Source: an uncultured Bacteroidota bacterium (lineage in GTDB: Bacteria > Bacteroidota > Bacteroidia > Chitinophagales > Chitinophagaceae). From it: a stretch of DNA of 9,179 bases. Each line of letters begins with the position of its first letter. Position 1 is the first letter of the stretch. The position numbers and the translations under genes were made by a program. This document shows positions 1 to 5,291 of this stretch, piece by piece. Under the pieces are notes generated by a model. That model ran no database searches, was not told the origin of the DNA, and saw nothing but the letters and a program-made list of their open reading frames with translations. Where the stretch lies: positions 1-9,179 of the forward strand of contig CAIVHI010000338.1 in the NCBI GenBank assembly GCA_903905685.1. Direction: 5' to 3'.

Positions 1-1
1 A

Positions 2-55
2 CAGGAAATTCTACTCAAATGCAATACCCTTGCAATGGAAAAAGCGGAACTTTAA
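2..55 (+). CDS. Possible 3' end of a truncated rightward gene
   Basis: Reading frame 2 is open from the window edge to a TAA at 53-55 and encodes a protein-like tail, QEILLKCNTLAMEKAEL. The next frame is also open, to 60, but reads less like a protein end (TGNSTQMQYPCNGKSGTLI). A strong hairpin plus T-tract lies 40 bases downstream, which suggests a rightward transcript ends here. The visible part is too short to assign a family, and no function is proposed. Confidence 0.35.
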   Translation, partial: QEILLKCNTLAMEKAEL

Positions 56-94
56 TCTAATTCGTTGCAGTGCCCAATCAATAACACATAACAG

Positions 95-125
95 AAAATC
101 CACTCGGTATAGAGTGGATTTTTTT
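95..125. terminator. Bidirectional intrinsic terminator
   Basis: An 11-bp perfect stem (95-105 with 112-122; core AATCCACTC/GAGTGGATT) encloses a six-base loop. On the plus strand seven T residues run through 119-125. On the minus strand the stem is followed by a shorter TTTT run. It can end the gene entering from the left and also the leftward tRNA-Leu transcript, since no other hairpin with a T-tract lies between them. Confidence 0.8.
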
Positions 126-147
126 GTTTAGTCTCAGCAATTAAGAG

Positions 148-166
148 TAATAGTTAGCAACTATTA
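148..166. other. AT-rich hairpin 3' of tRNA-Leu
   Basis: TAATAGTT and AACTATTA form an 8-bp perfect inverted repeat around a three-base loop. It starts 18 bases beyond the mature 3' end of the leftward tRNA. It could be a precursor 3'-trailer structure or an auxiliary termination hairpin, but it lacks a T-tract and is weak because the stem is almost entirely A/T. The rest of 126-184 shows nothing recognisable. Confidence 0.3.
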
Positions 167-184
167 ACATCTTAAAGCATTTTG

Positions 185-268
185 TGCCCGGAACAGGAAT
201 CGAACCTGCACTACCTTGCGATAACCAGATTTTGAGTCTAGCGCGTCTACCAATTCCGCCATCCGGGC
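185..268 (-). tRNA. tRNA-Leu (anticodon CAA)
   Basis: Read on the minus strand, the acceptor arms are GCCCGGA and TCCGGGC with discriminator A73. The D region contains the canonical GGAATTGGTAGAC. The anticodon stem CTAGA/TCTGG surrounds the loop CTCAAAA, placing CAA at positions 34-36, so it reads the UUG codon. The long class II variable arm folds as TATC-GCAA-GGTA (a GNRA tetraloop), as expected for tRNA-Leu. The T-arm carries TTCGATT. CCA is not encoded: the bases after A73 are CAA, so the tail must be added by the CCA-adding enzyme. The gene lies 23 bases downstream of the hscB stop on the same strand. Confidence 0.96.
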
Positions 269-291
269 ATTAATTGGGGTAGTCCGTTTTT

Positions 292-816
292 CTAACGGGC
301 TGCAAACTTACCGATTCTTTCCTTAATCCGCAACAAATATTTCTTCCGAAAGTGAAAATCTTTTATCCGCAACAACAACTCGGTATCGCCCGTAATGGGA
401 CTGTAGCTTTGGGTCAGCTTATCGGTCGCTTGGTCTATATCGGCTTCGAGGTCGTTGAGGGCGGCTTCGGCATGTCGTAGGGCGGCGGCATCACCGGGGG
501 CGAGGTCGTCTATTAGCTCGTTCACGTCCATCACTTCCATCAGGAAGGCGGGTGGCAGGCTGTATTTTTCTTCATCCTCCAATAGTCCGTTCAGCTTCAG
601 GATGTGGGCGGTGAGTGCCATTTTGCTGCGCAAGGTCTTAAAGCCCTCGTTCACCAGCGCGGTTTTCTGCAATGCATCTTCCGACTCGGCCGCAGAGCCC
701 GCCGCATAGCGGTCGGGGTGGTGCAGGCGAGTCAAATCGAAGTATTTCTTCTTAATAATGTCGAGGTCGGGGTGGAACGACACAGGCACGTCATACAACT
801 CAAAGTAGTTCGTCAT
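292..816 (-). CDS. hscB: HscB, Fe-S cluster assembly J-domain co-chaperone
   Basis: The 174-residue product is a J-type co-chaperone that in known systems delivers the scaffold IscU to an Hsp70 (HscA) and stimulates its ATPase during Fe-S cluster transfer. It acts in the cytoplasm. The N-terminal J-domain opens with NYFELYDVP and carries the essential HPD motif at residues 33-35 (LHHPDRY). The C-terminal helical domain holds the HscB signature LPPAFLMEVMDVNE at 87-100, the segment that contacts IscU in E. coli. Length matches the bacterial family (about 170). The start ATG at 816 gives the normal MTNYFELY beginning. No hscA, iscU or fdx is nearby. Bacteroidota generally use SUF rather than a full ISC operon, so its Hsp70 and scaffold partners here are unknown. 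The gene is divergent from the dehydrogenase gene at 865. Confidence 0.93.
   Translation of the reverse strand: MTNYFELYDVPVSFHPDLDIIKKKYFDLTRLHHPDRYAAGSAAESEDALQKTALVNEGFKTLRSKMALTAHILKLNGLLEDEEKYSLPPAFLMEVMDVNELIDDLAPGDAAALRHAEAALNDLEADIDQATDKLTQSYSPITGDTELLLRIKDFHFRKKYLLRIKERIGKFAAR
303..333 (-). promoter_or_regulatory. Candidate Bacteroidota promoter for tRNA-Leu
   Basis: On the minus strand TAAGTTTG (310-303) matches the Bacteroidetes -7 consensus TAnnTTTG exactly. A TTG (333-331) sits 20 bases upstream, within the 17-23 base spacing described for the -33 element in this phylum. The predicted transcription start near 296-299 would leave a leader of about 30 bases before the tRNA. The promoter lies within the last codons of hscB, so the tRNA may be transcribed both on its own and by read-through from hscB. 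Confidence 0.5.
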
Positions 817-838
817 GGGAATTGAGGGCGGCTGACCC

Positions 839-846
839 TATATTTG
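839..846 (+). promoter_or_regulatory. Candidate -7 box for the dehydrogenase gene
   Basis: TATATTTG matches TAnnTTTG exactly and lies 18 bases before the ATG at 865, which would give a leader of about 12 bases. A TTG at 822-824 is only 14 bases upstream, shorter than the usual -33 spacing, so the upstream element is weak. The position of this box supports ATG 865 over the in-frame TTG at 844, which lies inside the box. Confidence 0.4.
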
Positions 847-848
847 TG

Positions 849-856
849 CAAAATTA
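849..856 (-). promoter_or_regulatory. Candidate -7 box for hscB
   Basis: On the minus strand TAATTTTG (856-849) matches TAnnTTTG exactly. A start near 842 would leave about 25 bases before the hscB ATG at 816. It lies two bases from the oppositely oriented box at 839-846. No TTG is seen at the expected -33 distance. Confidence 0.38.
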
Positions 857-864
857 CGGAAGAG

Positions 865-2067
865 ATGCCCAGTATTGGACTTATCAGGGAACGAAAGGTG
901 CCGCAGGACGAGCGGGTTGCATTTACACCCAAACAATGTCGACAAATCCTCGAAAAATATCCCGAAGTGAGCTTTCTGGTGGAGCCTTCCAACAACCGGT
1001 GCTACAAAGACGACGAATACCGGACCGAAGGCATTACCGTGGCCGACGACCTTTCGCAATGCGACATCCTCATTGGAGTGAAAGAGGTGCCCGTTGACCA
1101 CCTGATGCCCGGCAAGACCTACCTGTTCTTCTCGCATACCAAAAAGAAGCAAGCCCACAATAAAAAGCTCATGCAGGCACTGCTGGCCAAGCACATACGC
1201 ATGGTAGACTATGAATGCCTCACTCACCGCGACGAGCAGCGCATCCTCGGTTTCGGATTCTATGCCGGCATTGTAGGTGCCCACAACGGCTTGCTGACCT
1301 TTGGCAAAAAAACTTGCACTTTCAACGTGGCCGCAGCACACCTGCAACCCAGCTATGCCGATTTGGTAAACTCCTACGGCGCAGTGAAAATACCCAACAT
1401 CAAGATAGCTGTTACCGGCTCGGGCCGGGTGGCTTCGGGTGTGCTCGACTTGTTGTCGCAACTCGATATAGAGGCCGTGGAACCTGCCGACTACCTCACC
1501 CACCAGTTCGACTACCCGGTTTTCACCCACCTCAAAGGAGACGAGCTTTATGCCCGCCGCGACAACGGCATGTTCTACAGGTCAGACTTCCACGCCAATC
1601 CCGAAGCCTATAAATGCCTGTTCAGTTCCTATGTCATGCAGACCGATATACTCATGAACGGCATTTATTGGGATGCCAAAATTGCGCGGCTGTTCGAGAA
1701 GGAAGACATCCGCCGCTCCGATTGGCGCATCAGCGTCATTGCCGACATCACTTGCGACATCGGCGGTTCAGTACCTATCAATGTAGATGCCACTACCATT
1801 GAAGACCCCGTTTATGGTATCGACAGAGCCACTTTTGCCGTAACCCCACCCTACCTCAACACCCCCGACACGATAGACGTCATGGCAGTAGACAACCTGC
1901 CCAACGAGTTGCCCCGCGATGCATCGGGTTACTTTGGTGCGCATATGGAAAAGTTCGTATTGCCCGAGCTGCTGAAGCCCGATAGCGACATCATCAACCG
2001 TGCCACCATTTGCCGGGACGGGCACCTCACCAAAAAATTCGAATACCTCACCGACTATGCCTTATAA
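865..2067 (+). CDS. Lysine-ketoglutarate reductase/saccharopine dehydrogenase-like NAD(P) oxidoreductase
   Basis: The 400-residue product belongs to the alanine dehydrogenase / transhydrogenase / saccharopine dehydrogenase superfamily. It most resembles the lysine-ketoglutarate reductase (LKR) domain, which joins lysine and 2-oxoglutarate through saccharopine. The N-terminal half has DERVAFTP (16-22; the substrate-binding Arg of the superfamily is R18), K73-E74 in GVKEVP, and SHTKKKQ (90-96, H91). K73 and H91 correspond by position to the catalytic Lys and His of yeast LYS1. The Rossmann loop GSGRVASG is at 185-192. The C-terminal half has ADITCDIGGSV (293-303) and ATTIEDPVYGID (309-320), close to LKR sequences. 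The SDH half of the bifunctional plant/animal enzyme is absent. An in-frame TTG at 844 would add seven residues, but it overlaps a promoter box. ATG 865 is preceded by GGAAGAG and gives the family-typical start. Substrate is inferred; alanine dehydrogenase activity cannot be excluded. Confidence 0.85.
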   Translation: MPSIGLIRERKVPQDERVAFTPKQCRQILEKYPEVSFLVEPSNNRCYKDDEYRTEGITVADDLSQCDILIGVKEVPVDHLMPGKTYLFFSHTKKKQAHNKKLMQALLAKHIRMVDYECLTHRDEQRILGFGFYAGIVGAHNGLLTFGKKTCTFNVAAAHLQPSYADLVNSYGAVKIPNIKIAVTGSGRVASGVLDLLSQLDIEAVEPADYLTHQFDYPVFTHLKGDELYARRDNGMFYRSDFHANPEAYKCLFSSYVMQTDILMNGIYWDAKIARLFEKEDIRRSDWRISVIADITCDIGGSVPINVDATTIEDPVYGIDRATFAVTPPYLNTPDTIDVMAVDNLPNELPRDASGYFGAHMEKFVLPELLKPDSDIINRATICRDGHLTKKFEYLTDYAL

Positions 2068-2082
2068 GGCATTGTTGACAGG

Positions 2083-2883
2083 CTACAGCAAATCGGGGCG
2101 GTATTCAAAGTGCATGGTGTCGTAGTGATACCACTTACCGCCCCAAATGAAGCCGTTTTTCTCAAAGATGTCCACTATCGTTTGAGGTATCCTGTTGCGG
2201 TAGCCCAAGTTGGCATCCTCATCAGTACACTTGCAGTCCCACTGCCAGTAAGCCGACCACTTCACATTCAGGTCTATGGTAGTGCCAAAGCTGTGCGCGC
2301 TTTGGCGGTTGGTGCCATTAATATTGCGCCAGCAAAACGTACCGCCTATGTCGGTAAGGTAGGGCTTGAGTTCGGGGTGGCGGTCCAGCTCGCGAGATAT
2401 GGCGCGAATTTTTTTGTCGACGCCGTTTACTTTGGTCACCAATATTTTCTGACCTACCAGCTTTGGACACCACACCACCTCGGTCAAATTCTTACGGACA
2501 GCCGCCTGGTCTTTGCCATACATTTTATAGAAAAACGGCTCATAGCGAATGCGGCCGGGGTCGGCCCCTTTTGCGGGGTTCGCCTTCAAAATGCCTTTGG
2601 GGTACTTTTGTGAGAATTGGTCAGCCAGGCATGGGTTGTCCACCGCGTCGGCAAAGGTGGCATGCCGTTCGGCAACCTCGTAGGGCATACGGGTAGAGTC
2701 TTTCCAAATGATGCAGTTGCGACTGTAGCCTATTATAAAATCGGGGTAGCACTGCATGAGCTTGGCCCCCACGGCCACCACGGAGTGGTGCGCCAATTGG
2801 GCCTGCCGGCCGGCTTTCTTATGCGGGCTTGCCCGTAAAGTCGCCGCAATCAACATGATGCACAACGCTACCCCAAACCTCAA
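2083..2883 (-). CDS. Exported M15 zinc peptidase (VanY/endolysin-like)
   Basis: The product of about 266 residues is a peptidoglycan-type zinc peptidase. With numbering from TTG 2883, the motif SAHSFGTTIDLN (195-206) supplies zinc ligands H197 and D204. YDTMHFEYRP (254-263) supplies the third ligand H258 and a catalytic D255 three residues before it, the D-x-x-H arrangement of M15C enzymes such as Ply500. GFIWGGKWYHYD is also typical. The frame is open upstream to an ATG at 2970, but that start would overlap the YARHG gene by 91 bases. TTG 2883 overlaps the upstream stop as TTGA and yields a convincing signal peptide (MRFGVALCIMLIAATLRAS). ATG 2856 would lose most of it. Seven Cys remain after the signal, suggesting disulfides in the periplasm. 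Substrate (D-Ala-D-Ala or L-Ala-D-Glu bonds) cannot be fixed from sequence. It is second in an operon with the YARHG gene and converges on the dehydrogenase gene with 15 bases between stops. Confidence 0.85.
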   Translation of the reverse strand: MRFGVALCIMLIAATLRASPHKKAGRQAQLAHHSVVAVGAKLMQCYPDFIIGYSRNCIIWKDSTRMPYEVAERHATFADAVDNPCLADQFSQKYPKGILKANPAKGADPGRIRYEPFFYKMYGKDQAAVRKNLTEVVWCPKLVGQKILVTKVNGVDKKIRAISRELDRHPELKPYLTDIGGTFCWRNINGTNRQSAHSFGTTIDLNVKWSAYWQWDCKCTDEDANLGYRNRIPQTIVDIFEKNGFIWGGKWYHYDTMHFEYRPDLL

Positions 2884-3854
2884 TGTTCCAGACTTTTTAT
2901 GAGCTCCACGTTTTTCTTTTCGGCTTCCGAAAGCACATGGTTCACATCGGTGGTGGTGGGCTTGTACCAAGGTTGTTTGGCAAAGTAGTTGTTGAGCTCT
3001 TGCGATTTGAAGATGTAGCCGTGGCGTGCGAAAATCTCGTTGCGCATAAAGCGCAATTCATCTTTCGATTTACCTTTCAGTTCCACCGCCGTCAGCACGC
3101 GTCCACCGGCGGTGGACGGTGAAGCTGGAGTATTGGGTGCCTCGGTGGGCACTGTTGGCTTGGGCGCAGGTGGAGCGGGTGTTGCAACCGGCTTAGGCGC
3201 ATCGGTTGCCGACTTCTTGGGTGTGACTGCGGCTACGGCTTTACCTTCGGCAGGAGGTGGAGTAGGGGTAACCTTCAAGGGTTCGCGTTGTTGCGCGGGT
3301 GCGGCCATAGTAGGAGTGGACACCGCCTTAGGCGTATCGATTTTGAGTTTTGCAGCGGTGTCGGGCAGTGGAGCGACCGGGACCACGTGATCGCTAAAAC
3401 TGTCAACCTTGGCAACCGGTGCGGCGGGAGGGGCGGAGTTGTTGTAGGCGCGAATGCCATAAACACCTATGCCTATAATGATTATGGCTACCACCGCAAT
3501 AGGCAACATGCGCACCATGGGAGCCGCCTTTGGTTCGGCCTTGCGCTCGGGCTCGGGTTTGTAATACTCGGGCACCTTGCTTTCATCGGCTACATCCACT
3601 TGGTTATAGCCCTTTTCATAAGATTCGTAGTGCCCGCGCTTGGTAGACATGGGTGGTGCCCAAATGCCGTTGCCGCTATTACTGCGCCCGCGCTCGTAGC
3701 ACTTTTCGCAGAAGAAGGTGTGTTCCAACTCATCGGCATCCATACTTTCATTCTGCTTGGTCTTGTAGCCCCGCTTGTAGTCCTCCAAATGCGCTACTTG
3801 CGGCACATATTTAGGGTAGTAGCTAAAGCCCTTTTCGTAGCACTTTTGGCACAT
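2880..3854 (-). CDS. Membrane-anchored CxKCYE-repeat / YARHG domain protein
   Basis: The 324-residue product has four parts. Residues 1-83 contain two repeats that begin CQKCYEKG (2-9) and CEKCYERG (49-56) and end DYKRGY (25-30) and SYEKGY (78-83). The paired CxxC motifs could together bind one zinc. A charged stretch (R104, K105, K109, R115) precedes one transmembrane helix (about 116-137, MLPIAVVAIIIIGIGVYGI), so by the positive-inside rule the Cys repeats are cytoplasmic. A Pro/Ala/Thr/Lys-rich stalk (about 140-250) follows. The C-terminal YARHG domain (about 255-320) has RNEIFARHGYIF (271-282), NNYFAKQPWYKPT (288-300) and a closing helix. YARHG is a presumed extracellular domain of unknown activity. 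ATG 3854 places the first Cys at residue 2; no upstream in-frame start is evident. The gene overlaps the M15 peptidase start, which suggests a joint envelope role. Function is unknown. Confidence 0.87.
   Translation of the reverse strand: MCQKCYEKGFSYYPKYVPQVAHLEDYKRGYKTKQNESMDADELEHTFFCEKCYERGRSNSGNGIWAPPMSTKRGHYESYEKGYNQVDVADESKVPEYYKPEPERKAEPKAAPMVRMLPIAVVAIIIIGIGVYGIRAYNNSAPPAAPVAKVDSFSDHVVPVAPLPDTAAKLKIDTPKAVSTPTMAAPAQQREPLKVTPTPPPAEGKAVAAVTPKKSATDAPKPVATPAPPAPKPTVPTEAPNTPASPSTAGGRVLTAVELKGKSKDELRFMRNEIFARHGYIFKSQELNNYFAKQPWYKPTTTDVNHVLSEAEKKNVELIKSLEH
3606..3851 (-). repeat. Two tandem CxKCYE[KR]G...Y[KE][KR]GY protein repeats
   Basis: Residues 2-30 and 49-83 of the YARHG protein share C-x-K-C-Y-E-[KR]-G at the start and Y-[KE]-[KR]-G-Y at the end, with 21 and 27 residues from the second Cys to the closing Tyr. 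I do not recognise this as a named zinc-ribbon family. Zinc binding is inferred from the two CxxC pairs. Confidence 0.6.
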
Positions 3855-4140
3855 TTATGCAATGTTTTTTATCATGAAAGCAAAAATACCGCAAATTATA
3901 TTCAATAATTCTTACCGGAATTTCCCTTTTAACGATAAAGTTAGATTTTTTGCGGTTACCGGCAAAAATAGTGCCGTTATTACATTTCAGCTATTCAAAT
4001 GCCTTTGTTCATCTACGCGTTTGACCTCGATTTCAGACGTTTGAATTAATAAATCTTTATTTTCGGGCAATTAACCCAAAGGTCACCCGCTATCCTTAAT
4101 TTTAACTGCCGTAAGCGTGCAAAGCGGCAAAAATTGGAAG
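3855..4140. other. Divergent intergenic region with a central palindrome
   Basis: This 286-base AT-rich stretch separates the leftward YARHG operon from the rightward CHAD gene. It holds the candidate leftward promoter at 3881-3888 and an inverted repeat, TTTTTGC (3947-3953) and GCAAAAA (3962-3968), around GGTTACCG. It also holds a weak rightward -7-like box TATTTTCG (4058-4065, one mismatch to TAnnTTTG). No credible small gene or RNA was recognised. Confidence 0.5.
3881..3888 (-). promoter_or_regulatory. Candidate -7 box for the YARHG-M15 operon
   Basis: On the minus strand TATTTTTG (3888-3881) matches TAnnTTTG exactly and lies 26 bases before the ATG at 3854. A TTG occurs 14 bases upstream, which is short for a -33 element. 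The near-match TATAATTTG just upstream is an alternative. Confidence 0.38.
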
Positions 4141-4944
4141 ATGAACAGCGATAAAGTCAAAGAAGTGGTCGTGGCCCAAATAGCCGCACTCAATGAGTTG
4201 TGTCGAGGTGTATCACCCGGATTCGATGTAGAGTCCGTGCACCAATTTCGGGTTTCCTTCAAGTATTTGCGGTCGTTTCTACGACTCATCAGGATGCACA
4301 ATGAAGACAAGGGCCTGCGCCTACCGGAGGGCTACAAAAAGCTGTACCGGGCGGCAGGCTTGGTGAGGGACGCCCAATTGGAATCGGCACACGTGCTTCA
4401 AAATGAACCCGACCTCCAAAATTACCATGCCTTGGTTGCCGAGCGACTGGAATTGGGGAAAAAGGAATGGGACCGCAATTTTTCGACCACCATGCTTGCA
4501 AAATTCCATAAGCAAGCCGTGAATTGGAAAGCATTCGACCTGCCCGAGGGGGTGCTGGCCAATTTCATCCGCCACAGGTTCGATTCCATGCAAACGCAAA
4601 TGGACAGCCGCCACCCGGACGACGAAAACTTGCATTTGGTGCGCAAAGATGCCAAAGACATTATCAACACCACCCTACTTGCCGAGGATGAAAGCCCCGA
4701 GGACATGCGCACCGTCCGTCACGACATTCCGCTCAACGAGCTCTCCAAGATGGCAGACGAGATAGGCGAGTACAACAACGAACGGAACCGCCTCCAAAAC
4801 CTCTCGGGCTTCGAAGCCCCCTCGGGGCGCGAGCGCAAGCGCGTGCAGGCCATCAAAAAAGAAACCGGCACGCGGGTCAAAAAACACAAGAAAGGCTTGG
4901 TAGAGGCTATCAGGGATTTGCTCCTCAAGACCCACAAAAAATAA
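4141..4944 (+). CDS. Stand-alone CHAD domain protein
   Basis: The 267-residue, highly charged product is a CHAD (conserved histidine alpha-helical domain) protein. The first helical repeat has VHQFRVSFKYLRSFLRL (33-49), with conserved H34, R37, K41 and R44, followed by GLVRDAQLE (73-81), the counterpart of the family's RD motif. The second repeat has LHLVRKDAKDI (164-174), with H165 and R168-K169. In studied members these His/Arg/Lys residues line a basic groove that binds polyphosphate. The C-terminal tail (about 229-267) is very rich in Lys/Arg. No CYTH (triphosphate tunnel) domain is fused or adjacent, so it is the stand-alone type, and enzymatic activity is not expected. The frame is open back to a GTG at 4117, but ATG 4141, preceded by TTGGAAG, is preferred. 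It is a single-gene unit ending at a strong convergent terminator. Polyphosphate binding is inferred from the family. Confidence 0.88.
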   Translation: MNSDKVKEVVVAQIAALNELCRGVSPGFDVESVHQFRVSFKYLRSFLRLIRMHNEDKGLRLPEGYKKLYRAAGLVRDAQLESAHVLQNEPDLQNYHALVAERLELGKKEWDRNFSTTMLAKFHKQAVNWKAFDLPEGVLANFIRHRFDSMQTQMDSRHPDDENLHLVRKDAKDIINTTLLAEDESPEDMRTVRHDIPLNELSKMADEIGEYNNERNRLQNLSGFEAPSGRERKRVQAIKKETGTRVKKHKKGLVEAIRDLLLKTHKK

Positions 4945-4966
4945 TCGGCTCCATTAACGACATGCA

Positions 4967-5009
4967 TTAAAGCGGAACGCACCCCAAATCGGGGTGCGTT
5001 CCGCTTTAA
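4967..5009. terminator. Convergent bidirectional terminator hairpin
   Basis: A 19-bp perfect inverted repeat (4967-4985 with 4991-5009; arm begins TTAAAGCGGAACG) has a five-base loop AAATC. It sits 22 bases after the CHAD stop and 21 bases after the end of the leftward T9SS gene. The stem ends in AAAG/CTTT, giving only a short U-run on each strand, so stem stability rather than a long T-tract would drive termination. Confidence 0.85.
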
Positions 5010-5030
5010 CGTCCAGAGAGGAGTCCAATA

Positions 5031-5291
5031 CTACTTCCTCACCGTAAACCGAACATAAGCGTTCTGGCCTTCGCCGCTCAGGTGCATCACATAAATGCCT
5101 TCGGCAAGTTCGCCAAAGTTGAAGTTTGCAGAAAGATTGCTCCCATGCAACGGCAGGTTGCCCGAGGTGAGCGACTGCCCCACCATGTTCAACAATTCGT
5201 AAGAGATTGAAGTTGCGCCAACGGCATCGAAACTGCCGGAGAGCGTAAACGTACCCGTGTTCGGATTCGGGAAGAGGTCTACATCATGGAA
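5031..5291 (-). other. T9SS type A sorting domain
   Basis: The last 86 residues (1164-1249) carry the PNPNTGTF start, a central NMVGQ strand, and the LAEGIYV block before a basic end. This is the standard pattern recognised by the Por secretion apparatus. In the family the domain is removed after translocation and the protein is released or attached to a surface glycolipid. Confidence 0.9.

Noticed and set aside
838..1530. Long leftward open frame of 230 codons opposite the dehydrogenase gene
   Set aside because: It is antisense to a well-recognised family protein, has no recognisable domain, and arises from codon bias on the coding strand.
2884..2970. N-terminal extension of the M15 peptidase to ATG 2970
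   Set aside because: It would lie entirely within the YARHG coding region, places 29 His/Cys/Lys-rich residues before the signal peptide, and has no family support.
3101..3117. Inverted repeat GTCCACC/GGTGGAC with a three-base loop
   Set aside because: It is inside the YARHG coding sequence at the stalk-domain junction, has no T-tract, and fits codon usage for Ser/Thr/Gly/Arg.
3288..3908. Rightward open frame of 206 codons opposite the YARHG gene
   Set aside because: It is His/Gly/Val-rich shadow sequence with no family motif, and it overlaps the promoter region of the real gene.
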